From: Pseudomonas brassicacearum subsp. neoaurantiaca
Lineage (GTDB): Bacteria; Pseudomonadota; Gammaproteobacteria; Pseudomonadales; Pseudomonadaceae
Direction: 5' to 3'
Length of the DNA stretch: 64,000 nucleotides
Assembly: GCF_013608025.1 (NCBI RefSeq)
Contig: NZ_VDLV01000037.1
Location: 101,462-165,461, forward strand
Part shown: positions 25,503 to 33,681 of the stretch, in pieces
How positions within the stretch are numbered: the stretch's first letter is position 1
Layout of the letters: each line of letters starts with the position of its first letter
Notes under the pieces: model-generated
Databases searched by the model: none
The model's input: only the letters and a program-made list of their open reading frames with translations
What the model was told of the DNA's origin: nothing
Position numbers and translations under genes: made by a program

Positions 25503-26742
25503 GGCCAGCACTGGCTGCCCGTTGAGCGGCGGCCTGTTCAAACAGGCCGTGTTCGCACAACTGCGCCGCCTGCGTCACGGCCACCTGCGCCTGGTGCTCG
25601 ACGGCGATACGTTGAGCTTTGGCGACACGGCCAGCCCTCTGGTGGCCGAGGTCGAGATACTGGACAGCGCCGTATGGGGCATGGTCGCCGGCAATGGTTC
25701 GATCGGTGCCGGCGAGGCGTATATCCACGGCTACTGGCGCAGCAACGACCTCACTGCCGTCAGCCGGCTGTTCGTCGCCAACCTTGACGTGCTCGATGCG
25801 ATGGACAGCGGCCTGGCTCGCCTGGGCCGGCCTTTGCTACGCGGCTTGCACTGGCTCAATCGCAACAGCCGCAAGGGCTCGCGTCGCAATATCATGGCCC
25901 ATTACGACTTGGGCAACAGCCTGTTCGAACGCTTGCTGGATCCGACGATGATGTATTCGGCGGCGATGTTCGAATACCCCGAACAAAGCCTCGAACAGGC
26001 CCAGATCAACAAGCTCGAACGCATCTGCCGGAAGCTCGATCTGCGACCCGGCGACCACCTGCTGGAGATCGGCACCGGTTGGGGTAGCCTGGCCATCCAT
26101 GCCGCCACCCATTACGGCTGCAAAGTCACCACCACGACGCTTTCCCAAGAGCAGTACGCGCATACCTGTCAACGTGTCGCGGCGCTGGGCTTGCAACAAC
26201 GCATTGAAGTCTTGTGCCAGGATTACCGCGACCTGGAAGGACGCTTCGATAAATTGGTGTCCATCGAGATGATCGAGGCCGTCGGCCATCGCTACCTGCC
26301 CGAGTATTTCCGCCGCTGCGCCGCGCTGCTCAAGGAAGACGGCCTGATGCTGATCCAGGCCATCACCATCCGCGATCAGCGTTACGACCAGGCCCGGCGC
26401 TCGGTGGACTTCATCCAGCGGCACATTTTTCCCGGTGGGGCGCTGCCATCCCTGTCGATGCTGCTCAAGACCGCCAGCGCCCAGACCCCGCTCAACTTGC
26501 TGCACCTGGAAGATTTTGGCGCGCACTATGCCCGCACCCTGCGCCACTGGCACGACAACTTCCGCCAGTCGCGCCAGGCCCTGCTGGAGTTGGGGTATGA
26601 CGAGACATTCCAGCGCCTATGGGAGTTTTACCTGTGCTATTGCGAGGGCGGATTCCAGGAGCGCGCCATTGGCGTCGCGCAACTGCTGTTCGCCGCCCCC
26701 GGAGCCCGCCCCGCGCCCTTGCTGGAGCAGCGTCAAGCATGA
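25474..26742 (+). CDS. CFA-like fatty-acid methyltransferase
   Basis: A 422-residue cyclopropane-fatty-acid synthase-family enzyme. The N-terminal lipid-binding region is followed by NIMAHYDLGNSLFERLLDPTM (about 138-157), the SAM motif LLEIGTGWGSLAIHAA (about 193-208), and SIEMIEAVGHRYL near 265. It transfers a methyl group from S-adenosylmethionine to an acyl chain of a membrane phospholipid. In this operon it is better seen as the UfaM-type enzyme that methylates unsaturated acyl chains than as the housekeeping Cfa, but only biochemistry can separate the two. Confidence 0.88.
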   Translation: MSEPTLSVTKASTGCPLSGGLFKQAVFAQLRRLRHGHLRLVLDGDTLSFGDTASPLVAEVEILDSAVWGMVAGNGSIGAGEAYIHGYWRSNDLTAVSRLFVANLDVLDAMDSGLARLGRPLLRGLHWLNRNSRKGSRRNIMAHYDLGNSLFERLLDPTMMYSAAMFEYPEQSLEQAQINKLERICRKLDLRPGDHLLEIGTGWGSLAIHAATHYGCKVTTTTLSQEQYAHTCQRVAALGLQQRIEVLCQDYRDLEGRFDKLVSIEMIEAVGHRYLPEYFRRCAALLKEDGLMLIQAITIRDQRYDQARRSVDFIQRHIFPGGALPSLSMLLKTASAQTPLNLLHLEDFGAHYARTLRHWHDNFRQSRQALLELGYDETFQRLWEFYLCYCEGGFQERAIGVAQLLFAAPGARPAPLLEQRQA

Positions 26743-27230
26743 CCCGCCGCACCGCGCTTGTCGCCAATGCACTCTGGCTGCAATTGGGCTGGTGGGCGTG
26801 TGTGCTGGGTGCGCATCAGCCGGCGTGGCTCGCCGCCGTGGTGGTTGGGTTGCTGGTTCACCTGCTGTCGTGCGCCGACCCGAAGGCCGAGCGCCAGGTG
26901 CTGTTGCGTGTCGGTGTGAGCGGCATGTTGCTGGATGGGAGCCTGGGAGTCTTGGGCCTTTTCGACTTCGGTGCCAGCCCGTTACCGCTGTGGCTGGCGC
27001 TGCTCTGGCTGGTCTTCGCCAGCGGGCTGCGCCACAGCCTGGCATGGGCTGGAGAAAAGCTGTGGCTTGGCGTCCTCGCGGGAGCAGTCGGCGGCCCCCT
27101 CGCCTATTGCGCGGGCGCGCCATTGGCCGGTATTTCACTGCCACTGGGTGTGCTCGGCACCGCCCTCGTGCTGGCGCCGCTCTGGGCGATATGGCTGCCG
27201 CTGGCTGTGCGCCTGGCCGATGTCCACTGA
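26739..27230 (+). CDS. DUF2878 integral membrane protein
   Basis: A 163-residue protein with about five hydrophobic helices (ANALWLQLGWWACVLGA, LAAVVVGLLVHLL, GVSGMLLDGSLGVLGLF, LWLALLWLVFASGL, and two near the end) and the HSLAW motif of DUF2878. ATG at 26739 overlaps the methyltransferase stop (ATGA); an upstream in-frame start would lie inside that gene. It is the last gene of the rightward operon and ends 17 nt from the facing DUF6482 gene. Function unknown; membrane location fits lipid work. Confidence 0.85.
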   Translation: MTRRTALVANALWLQLGWWACVLGAHQPAWLAAVVVGLLVHLLSCADPKAERQVLLRVGVSGMLLDGSLGVLGLFDFGASPLPLWLALLWLVFASGLRHSLAWAGEKLWLGVLAGAVGGPLAYCAGAPLAGISLPLGVLGTALVLAPLWAIWLPLAVRLADVH

Positions 27231-27247
27231 CCCGAACATCGGTCTGT

Positions 27248-27553
27248 CTACCAAGGCTCATCGAGGAACAGCGGCAAGCGCAACGGCTCGATCGTCCCTT
27301 CACGCTGGCCGCACATTTCATCATGAACGACATGTTGAACCAGCGTGCAGGGCAGGCGCGGCACATCATGCAAAAGCTCGCGCAGATGAGTGGTGGAGCG
27401 CACCCTAAACGAACGCCCCGACTCATCAAGTAACGTGTGCACTTCCCGGTCCAATCGGACGCGCAGGAGGTAGATTCCGCCTTCCAGTGAGAGCAATTCC
27501 AACTCGACTACCCGACCCTCGACGGCCACTTGGAGGAGTTCTTTCAAAGTCAT
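27248..27553 (-). CDS. DUF6482 family protein
   Basis: A 101-residue soluble protein (MTLKELLQVAVEGRVVELEL, GGIYLLRVRLD, LLDESGRSFRVRSTTHLREL, LVQHVVHDEMCG) of a pseudomonad family of unknown function. It overlaps the DUF3833 gene by 4 nt and ends the leftward operon, facing the DUF2878 gene over only 17 nt with no terminator visible between them. Its membership in the light/oxidative lipid regulon here is by position. Confidence 0.8.
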   Translation of the reverse strand: MTLKELLQVAVEGRVVELELLSLEGGIYLLRVRLDREVHTLLDESGRSFRVRSTTHLRELLHDVPRLPCTLVQHVVHDEMCGQREGTIEPLRLPLFLDEPW

Positions 27554-28089
27554 GGCGCGTCCCCCGCATCGCGACGGAAGAACAGCGTCACTTGTCCCAG
27601 TTCGATGCCGGCTTTGCTCATGCTGGAGCGGTTGATCAGCGTGTCCTCGTCCATCAGGTACATCCAGTCGTCAAACGTCACCTCGTAAGTGGAATCGTCT
27701 ACTGGCAGGTTCAGTCGATAGCGCCAGCGCAGGGTATTGCCCGCCACCTCCCCCAACGCTTCGCCAATCACATCGTCGGCGCGGCCACTCCAAAGTCCCG
27801 GTCCGGTTGGCGTCAATGTCCAGACTCGACGCTGCTGGCTGCCGTCGCTGTAGAGAAAGCGCTCGTCGAGAATCAGCCGATCGCCATCGTGGCGACTGGA
27901 AATATCCACTTCAAAGCGCTTGATCACTTCGCCCGAGCGCTTCTGATAGATGCCCCAGGCCTTGACGGGTTTGCTGAAGAAACGCTCCAGGTCGAGTCGC
28001 GGTTGCTGGTCGGCATAGCGGCCAACGTTCACGTTGCCGCAACTGGTCAGGCCCATCACCAGCAACACGATGGCCAGAAGACGGATCAT
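27550..28089 (-). CDS. DUF3833 lipoprotein
   Basis: A 179-residue lipoprotein: signal MIRLLAIVLLVMGLTSCG with lipobox LTSC (Cys17). The mature part has the DUF3833 features WGIYQKRSGEVIKRF, YSDGSQQRRVWTLTP, GNTLRWRYRLNLPVDDSTYEV and FDDWMYLMDEDTLINRS. The beta-rich body resembles lipocalin-type lipid carriers. It overlaps the genes on both sides by 4 nt. DUF3833 genes accompany DUF1365/CFA-like operons across proteobacteria, consistent with handling of modified lipids in the envelope. Confidence 0.87.
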   Translation of the reverse strand: MIRLLAIVLLVMGLTSCGNVNVGRYADQQPRLDLERFFSKPVKAWGIYQKRSGEVIKRFEVDISSRHDGDRLILDERFLYSDGSQQRRVWTLTPTGPGLWSGRADDVIGEALGEVAGNTLRWRYRLNLPVDDSTYEVTFDDWMYLMDEDTLINRSSMSKAGIELGQVTLFFRRDAGDAP

Positions 28090-28652
28090 GGCGTGCTCCT
28101 TTTTTCATTTGACGCATCGAGCCCCAGCAATCGTTGGCGCAGCTCGGGATGGCGGGTTTGCGGGGCGAGCCAGATCGAGAAAAAAAGTCGGGCGAACCGC
28201 GCGTCGGCCACTTCGTGGGAAAGACGCCCATCGACATAAAAGCGACAGCCTAGGCCGGGCATGTACACGCCGGTGATCCGAGTGCCGGGTTGCACATCGA
28301 CAAAGGCACGACGCATCTGCGCCGCCCAGGCTTCCAGGCGCCCTGCATCCTGCACCGTGCCGGTGACGCGTTGCATTTCTTCGAGGCTGGTTTCGACCAG
28401 GTCCTGCTTGCTGATGCGGCGTCGATAATCGAGCTCAAGGGCAAAAGGCGTGTCCAGGCTCGGCTTGGGCTCGGTGCTCCAAAGCCGTGCCTGGTAGACA
28501 TCGAAACCGTACCAGCGAAAATCCGCCTCACCGATCAGATTCGCTCCGGGCAAAGCCTCGCGCCAATCCGACAAGGCAGCGCTGGCGTACAGCGCCAGAG
28601 CAAGGCTCATGGCAATGATCAAGCGGTGGCGGGCGGCATAGGATCTGTGCAT
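28086..28652 (-). CDS. Chalcone-isomerase-like secreted protein
   Basis: About 188 residues with a signal sequence (RLIIAMSLALALYASAALSDW). The body fits the bacterial chalcone-isomerase-like fold (Chalcone_3): DFRWYGFDVYQARLW, FALELDYRRRISKQDLVETSLEEM, GVYMPGLGCRFYVDG and FFSIWLAPQTRHPELRQRLLG. ATG at 28652 is chosen; 28607 would trim the signal region. Longer readings run back through the TTGTACA promoter. It is first in the leftward operon. Bacterial members bind or isomerise unknown small lipophilic ligands; a fatty-acid-binding role is plausible. Confidence 0.82.
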   Translation of the reverse strand: MHRSYAARHRLIIAMSLALALYASAALSDWREALPGANLIGEADFRWYGFDVYQARLWSTEPKPSLDTPFALELDYRRRISKQDLVETSLEEMQRVTGTVQDAGRLEAWAAQMRRAFVDVQPGTRITGVYMPGLGCRFYVDGRLSHEVADARFARLFFSIWLAPQTRHPELRQRLLGLDASNEKRSTP

Positions 28653-28689
28653 TTGGGCAAGCAACCGTGTTGCGAAGGCAAACCGATAT

Positions 28690-28715
28690 TTGTACAAGAA
28701 CTGAGTTTTGTACAG
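28690..28715 (-). promoter_or_regulatory. TTGTACA motif pair upstream of the chalcone-isomerase-like operon
   Basis: TTGTACAA at 28690-28697 and TTGTACAG at 28708-28715, 18 bp apart, 38-63 nt before the start codon at 28652. Same motif and same spacing as 22223/22241 before the facing operon, which is strong evidence for a shared regulator. Confidence 0.65.
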
Positions 28716-28749
28716 CTTTTTTGCAGACAAATACTCTGAGGACTTTTCG

Positions 28750-29805
28750 CTAGACGCTTTCCTGTACGTCGATCTGCAAGGGTACGACCCGTCTCCCCAC
28801 CGGCCCCGCCGACGTGGCTGTCGCAGCCTCGACCAAGGCATCGACGGCTTCTTCGGCCAGGGTGGCCACCGGATGGGACAACACCGCCTGGACCAGCCCG
28901 GTTTTCAATGCGTCCCGAGTGAGCGGGGTCAGGTCGTGGCAGACCACGACGGGCAGGCGCAGTTGCCGTTCCTGGAGGCTGCGCAGGGCGCGCAACACCC
29001 CGGCGATACCGCCGCCGGCCACGTAGAGCCCCGCCAGGTCGGGTTCTGCCGTGAGCAGGTCAAGCGTGTTGCCATAGGCAAATTCATCGTCCTCCAGGGT
29101 CAGTCGCGAGGCGAGCAGTTCCCATTCGCTGGAGTGCTCCGCCAGGTAGCTGCGAAAGCTCAGTTCGCACAATTCCTGGCACTGGAAACGCTGGCTGCTG
29201 AGCATGACCGCCGCTGGACCGGGCTGTCTGGCGAGGCGGCTGATGAACCAGCCAGCGGTGCGTCCGGTGAGGCGGTTGTCGAGGCCGGCGTAACCGGTGC
29301 CGGCGCTGCTTGATAACTCCGATAGCAACGCCACGACGGATATGCCTGTCTCACGCAATTGAGCCACCGCCTCACGCACCCTGGGATGATCGACCGCCAC
29401 CACGCCGAGGCCGTCCACTTGGTCACGCAAGGCCAGGATGCGTTGCGCCACGTTGGTCGGATCAAGATCGTCGAGGTAGCCGATGACCACGCGAATCCGC
29501 GCTCGCGTGCAGGTCGCAGCGGCGTTTGACAGGGCATGGGCGAGCCCCTGGTAGAAAGGCACCCCGCTTTTCTGCAACAGGAACCCCAGCCGCAAAGTAG
29601 GACGGTCGTTGAGCACGCGTTGCTCGATCACGCCCTTGGCATGAAAGCCCAAGCGCCCCGCCGCTGCCGCGATGCGCTGGGCGGTGTCGGCGCGGACATC
29701 GGCTCGCAGGTTCAGCACGCGGTCTACCGTCGACAGGCTCACACCGGCTTCCCGGGCGACGTCGGCCATGGTGGGGCGAAGTTTTCGGCGGGGCTGCTTT
29801 GACAT
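28750..29805 (-). CDS. LacI-family transcriptional regulator
   Basis: A 351-residue LacI/GalR repressor. The N-terminal helix-turn-helix and hinge (TMADVAREAGVSLSTVDRVLN) are followed by a periplasmic-binding-like ligand domain from about residue 68. The GVSLSTVDRVLN form with Asp in place of Ser-Arg is typical of the sugar/polyol subgroup with DUF-type names. It is divergent from the isomerase/dehydrogenase cluster with 127 nt between, containing an inverted repeat that is the probable operator. Confidence 0.88.
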   Translation of the reverse strand: MSKQPRRKLRPTMADVAREAGVSLSTVDRVLNLRADVRADTAQRIAAAAGRLGFHAKGVIEQRVLNDRPTLRLGFLLQKSGVPFYQGLAHALSNAAATCTRARIRVVIGYLDDLDPTNVAQRILALRDQVDGLGVVAVDHPRVREAVAQLRETGISVVALLSELSSSAGTGYAGLDNRLTGRTAGWFISRLARQPGPAAVMLSSQRFQCQELCELSFRSYLAEHSSEWELLASRLTLEDDEFAYGNTLDLLTAEPDLAGLYVAGGGIAGVLRALRSLQERQLRLPVVVCHDLTPLTRDALKTGLVQAVLSHPVATLAEEAVDALVEAATATSAGPVGRRVVPLQIDVQESV

Positions 29806-29811
29806 GTCTTG

Positions 29812-29838
29812 ACACCTCTTTTGGGCATGATGAGGTGT
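29812..29838. promoter_or_regulatory. Candidate LacI-type operator
   Basis: ACACCTC at 29812-29818 and GAGGTGT at 29832-29838 form an inverted repeat with a 13-bp spacer just before the regulator's start. A TTTGACAT direct repeat flanks each arm. Best guess for the binding site that controls both divergent units. Confidence 0.5.
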
Positions 29839-29932
29839 TTTGACATATTAAGCCATCAGCCCATGGCCCGCTCCGCGCCGAGGCAATAGCATCAGGGCAA
29901 GACAAAAACAACAACACCGCCGGAGTGCTTCC

Positions 29933-30889
29933 ATGGCGATTCACATCTGCACGGCGCCCTGCTGCTGGGGCGTCGATGACATCAAGAACCCGTTCCTGCC
30001 ACCCTGGCGACACGTGCTGGGCGAAGCCGCCGAGGCGGGTTATCGCGGCATCGAATTGGGGCCTTACGGCTATTTGCCGCTAGAGGTCGAAACCCTCAAG
30101 CCTGCGCTGTCGGAGCACGGCCTTCACATCGTCGCGGGGACGATTTTCGATGACTTGGTCAGCCCGGCCAACCTGCCGGAGTTGCTGCGCCAGACCCACG
30201 CCATTTGCGGGTTGCTCAAACAGTTGCCGCCCATCGAACCGCAACCCGGCCAACGCTTCGGCGGCCCTTACCTGGTGATCATCGACTGGGGCCACGACGA
30301 ACGCGACTACGCCGCCGGCCACTCGGACCGCGCGCCACGCCTGGACGACGCGCGTTGGAACGCGATGATGGCGCACATCCGCGCCATCGCTGACATCGCC
30401 TGGCACGCCTACGGCATTCGCGCCGTCATCCATCCTCACGCGGGCGGCTATATCGAATTCGCCGATGAGCTGGCGCGGCTGGTGGATGAAATTCCCCACG
30501 AGGTCGCCGGACTGTGCCTGGACACCGGCCACCTCTATTACGCGGGCATGGACCCGCTCGCGTCGCTACGCACCTACGCTCCTCGTGTGGATTACCTGCA
30601 CTTCAAGGACATCGACCCGGTGGTCTTCGACCAGGTGCTGAACGAACGCATCCGCTTTTTCGCCGCCTGCGCCCGGGGCGTGATGTGCCCGATCGGGCGT
30701 GGCGCCATCGATTACCCCGCGTTGCATCGCCTCCTGCATGAGCTTGGTTACCAAGGCTGCATCACCGTCGAACAGGAGCGCGACCCGCGCAATGCCGCCA
30801 CCAGCCTGGAAGACGTGGCGGCCAGCCGCGCCTTTCTCTCCCGCATCGGTTTCCAAGCGCTGAGGAATCCTCATGATCAACGGCAGTAA
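29933..30889 (+). CDS. Sugar phosphate isomerase/epimerase, IolE-like TIM barrel
   Basis: A 318-residue AP-endonuclease-2-fold TIM barrel. Features: RGIELGPYGYLP, RAVIHPHAGGYIEF, the metal site CLDTGHLYYAGMDP, YLHFKDIDP and TVEQERDP at the end, a set that fits inosose dehydratase/isomerase (IolE/IolI) proteins. It would dehydrate or isomerise a polyol-derived keto-sugar in the cytoplasm. The next gene starts 17 nt before its stop, so translation is coupled. The sugar is unknown; no other iol gene is present here. Confidence 0.87.
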   Translation: MAIHICTAPCCWGVDDIKNPFLPPWRHVLGEAAEAGYRGIELGPYGYLPLEVETLKPALSEHGLHIVAGTIFDDLVSPANLPELLRQTHAICGLLKQLPPIEPQPGQRFGGPYLVIIDWGHDERDYAAGHSDRAPRLDDARWNAMMAHIRAIADIAWHAYGIRAVIHPHAGGYIEFADELARLVDEIPHEVAGLCLDTGHLYYAGMDPLASLRTYAPRVDYLHFKDIDPVVFDQVLNERIRFFAACARGVMCPIGRGAIDYPALHRLLHELGYQGCITVEQERDPRNAATSLEDVAASRAFLSRIGFQALRNPHDQRQ

Positions 30890-32042
30890 CATCCTTGCCC
30901 GGCCGATCCGCTGGGCCATGGTCGGCGGCGGCGAAAACAGCCAGATCGGCTACATCCATCGCTCGGCCGCGCTGCGCGACCGCAACTTCGAACTGGTTGC
31001 CGCCGCGCTGGACATCGACCCTGAGCGTGGCCGGGCGTTTGGTCAACGGTTGGGGATCGATCCGGCGCGCTGTTATCCGGACTACCTGAGCCTGTTCGAG
31101 CTGGAAGCTCAACGACCCGACGGCATCGAGGCGGTGTCGATCGCCACCCCCAACGGCACGCATTACGCCATCACCCGCGCGGCCCTTGAAGCCGGTTTGC
31201 ATGTGGTCTGCGAGAAACCGCTGTGCTTCACCCTCGACGAGGCCGAGGCGCTGCGGGACCTGGCCAAATCCAAGGGCCGCATCGTTGGCCTGACCTACGG
31301 CTATGCCGGGCACCAGTTGATCGAGCAGGCCCGGGCGATGATCGCCGCCCACGAGCTGGGGGAGATTCGCATGGTGCACATGCAATTCGCCCACGGCTTT
31401 CATAGCGCACCGGTAGAGGCGCAGAGCCAGGCAACGCGATGGCGCGTCGATCCGCGCCAGGCCGGGCCCAGTTATGTGCTGGGGGATGTCGGTACGCATC
31501 CGCTGTACCTGTCCAAGGTCATGCTGCCGGAGTTCAAGATCAAGCGCCTGATGTGCAGCCGGCAAAGCTTCGTCGCCAGCCGTGCCCCACTGGAGGACAA
31601 CGCCTACACCTTGATGGAATACGAAAGCGGCGCGATGGGCATGGTCTGGTCCAGCGCCGTGAACGCCGGTTCCATGCACGGTCAGAAAATCCGCGTGATC
31701 GGTTCCCGGGCGAGCCTGGAGTGGTGGGATGAGCGTCCCAATCAGCTGAGTTTCGAAATCCAGGGCCAACCCGCGCAAGTCCTGGAGCGCGGCATGGGCT
31801 ACCTGCATCCGGACGCGTTGCAAGACGATCGCATCGGTGGCGGCCATCCCGAAGGGCTGTTCGAAGGCTGGTCCAACCTCTATCGCCGCTTCGCCCTGGC
31901 CATGGACGCCGCCAACCGTGGCGACGCCAAGGCCCTGGCCGCGCTGCGCTATCCCGACATCGACGCCGGCGTGGACGGCGTGCGCTGGGTCGAGCGCTGT
32001 GTGGAATCGGCCAATAACGATGCCGCGTGGGTCGCCTATTGA
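30873..32042 (+). CDS. Gfo/Idh/MocA-family NAD(P)-dependent dehydrogenase
   Basis: A 389-residue dehydrogenase. The N-terminal Rossmann fold starts AMVGGGENSQIGYIHR (about 15-30), includes VSIATPNGTHY and the family's EKPL motif (VVCEKPLCF, near 108). The C-terminal domain carries DVGTHPLYLSK with the probable catalytic His. It oxidises a cyclic polyol or sugar at C1/C3 with NAD(P). Paired with TIM-barrel isomerases on both sides, it defines a polyol or inositol-like catabolic route under the LacI regulator. Confidence 0.88.
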   Translation: MINGSNILARPIRWAMVGGGENSQIGYIHRSAALRDRNFELVAAALDIDPERGRAFGQRLGIDPARCYPDYLSLFELEAQRPDGIEAVSIATPNGTHYAITRAALEAGLHVVCEKPLCFTLDEAEALRDLAKSKGRIVGLTYGYAGHQLIEQARAMIAAHELGEIRMVHMQFAHGFHSAPVEAQSQATRWRVDPRQAGPSYVLGDVGTHPLYLSKVMLPEFKIKRLMCSRQSFVASRAPLEDNAYTLMEYESGAMGMVWSSAVNAGSMHGQKIRVIGSRASLEWWDERPNQLSFEIQGQPAQVLERGMGYLHPDALQDDRIGGGHPEGLFEGWSNLYRRFALAMDAANRGDAKALAALRYPDIDAGVDGVRWVERCVESANNDAAWVAY

Positions 32043-32061
32043 CCGCTGCCGGAGAATTCCT

Positions 32062-32151
32062 GTGGCGAGGGAGCTTGCTCCCGCTGGGTCGCGAAGCGGC
32101 CCCTGTCTTGGGACTGCTACGCAGTCCAGCGGGAGCAAGCTCCCTCGCCAC
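32062..32151. repeat. REPIN inside an operon, GAGGGAGCTTGCTCCC type
   Basis: Inverted REP arms in the 141-nt gap between the dehydrogenase gene and the second isomerase gene, both on +. On an mRNA this would be a long stem-loop within the transcript. Confidence 0.92.
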
Positions 32152-32183
32152 AGGTAATCAATATTGATAAATGGAGAACAACA

Positions 32184-33086
32184 ATGAAAATCGCCCTCGA
32201 TCCCTACATGCACCGTCACCTGAGCCTGCCGGAGCTGTGCCGCAAGACCGCCGAGCTCGGCTACCAATACCTGGAGCTGTCGCCACGGGAAGACTTCCTG
32301 CCTTGGTGGGTACGCCCGCGGGCCCACAAGGAACGCATCGCCGAATTCAAGAGAGCCCTGCGCGACCATGATCTGCAACTCGCGTCGCTGCTGCCGATGT
32401 ACCGCTGGGCCAGCCCGCACGAGGACGAACGCCGGGCGGCGGTGAATTACTGGAAGGAAGCGATCCAGGTCGCCGTGGAGATGGGCTGCACCACGATGAA
32501 CTCGGAATTCGGCCGCGGGCCGTCGCCTGATCGCGGGCACAAAGTCAGTTGCTGCGGTGGCCTGCACAGCCATGAATCAAGCGAAGCGGCCTGGTGGCGC
32601 TCGATGGAGGAACTGGTGCCGATCCTCGAATCCGAAGGCGTCACCCTCAACGTCGAGCCGCATCCGGAAGACTGGTGTGAGACGCTGCACCCGGCCCTGG
32701 ACATGCTCAAGACCATTGGCTCGGACAACGTCAAGTTCCTCTACTGCACGCCTCACACGTTCTACTTCGGCGATGACATGAAAGCCATGATCGCCGAAGC
32801 CGGATCGATGATTGCTCATGTGCACATCGCCGACACCTACAACCACAAGGCCTCCTCCGGCCTGCGCTACATCGTCAACCCGCCCGGCGCCAAAGTGACC
32901 GTTCACCAGCACATGGACATGCACCAGGGCGAAATCGACTGGGACCTGTTCTTTGGTGAGCTGGCCAAGACCGGCTTCGATGGCATCGTCACCGCGTGCG
33001 TGTTTGGCTGGGAGGAACGCGCGGATGAGTCCGGGCGCTTCATGCGCCAGGAAATCCAGGCCTACATCGACAAGTACTTCAGATAA
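32184..33086 (+). CDS. Second sugar phosphate isomerase/epimerase TIM barrel
   Basis: A 300-residue AP-endonuclease-2-fold barrel (MKIALDPYMHRHLSLPELC, YLELSPREDFLPWW, TLNVEPHPEDWCE, TPHTFYFGDD, HVHIADTYNHKASSGLRYI). The metal-binding Glu, Asp and His positions appear in EPHP, and HVHIADT. It follows a REPIN and has its own GGAG site, so it may be expressed at a different level from the first two genes. Likely the third enzyme of the same polyol route. Confidence 0.87.
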   Translation: MKIALDPYMHRHLSLPELCRKTAELGYQYLELSPREDFLPWWVRPRAHKERIAEFKRALRDHDLQLASLLPMYRWASPHEDERRAAVNYWKEAIQVAVEMGCTTMNSEFGRGPSPDRGHKVSCCGGLHSHESSEAAWWRSMEELVPILESEGVTLNVEPHPEDWCETLHPALDMLKTIGSDNVKFLYCTPHTFYFGDDMKAMIAEAGSMIAHVHIADTYNHKASSGLRYIVNPPGAKVTVHQHMDMHQGEIDWDLFFGELAKTGFDGIVTACVFGWEERADESGRFMRQEIQAYIDKYFR

Positions 33087-33096
33087 ACCGTGCTCG

Positions 33097-33555
33097 TCAC
33101 GGCAGCAACGGCACGATCCGCGGCTCGATCGCCTGCTCGCTGACCTCCAGCAGCGCCAGCGTCACCGGCAGCTTGAACCGCCGCCGGCCGGCGCTGCCCG
33201 GGTTGAGATAGAGCCGCTCGCCGCGCCATTCGATCAGCGGTTTATGGGAATGGCCGGTGATCACCAGCCTCACGTCCGGGTCAAGTGGCGCCGGCACGTC
33301 GGCGATGTCATGGACCAACAGCCCTGGCCATCCGCCAAGGTCAAACTGCAGGCAATCGGCAATGTGCCCTGCCCAATCGGCCCCCAGGTCGTTATTTCCC
33401 CGCACCACGTGCAGCTCGGCGATGGCCGACAATGCCTCCAGAATCTGCGGGCTGCCAATATCACCGGCATGAATGATCCGCTCGCAGCCTTGCAGCGCCG
33501 CAAGCGCTTCGGGGCGTAGCAGGCCGTGGGTGTCCGAAATGACGCCAACTTTCAT
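33097..33555 (-). CDS. Metallophosphoesterase, YfcE/MJ0936 family
   Basis: A 152-residue dimetal phosphodiesterase with the complete set of motifs: GVISDTHG (residues 4-11), HAGDIGS (30-36), VRGNND (50-55), and ITGHSHKP (near 99-106). Members hydrolyse simple phosphodiesters such as bis-p-nitrophenyl phosphate in vitro; the in vivo substrate is unclear. It converges with the isomerase gene over 10 nt and is divergent from the diguanylate cyclase gene (126 nt). Confidence 0.9.
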   Translation of the reverse strand: MKVGVISDTHGLLRPEALAALQGCERIIHAGDIGSPQILEALSAIAELHVVRGNNDLGADWAGHIADCLQFDLGGWPGLLVHDIADVPAPLDPDVRLVITGHSHKPLIEWRGERLYLNPGSAGRRRFKLPVTLALLEVSEQAIEPRIVPLLP

Positions 33556-33681
33556 GAACCTTCCTCCTGCGGCGTGTGTCGTCGGCTATATCTGCCTCGT
33601 CGCAGTTAGCTAACGTGCTGAAATCGAATAGGATAGGCTCCGCGCTGTAAGGCGCGCACCTGTCGTGGAAAGGATAAGTCA

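Noticed and set aside
30762..32573. 603-codon open frame on the minus strand opposite to the dehydrogenase and isomerases
   Set aside because: It runs through a REPIN and shows the low-complexity His/Gln/Ala-rich wording of shadow frames.
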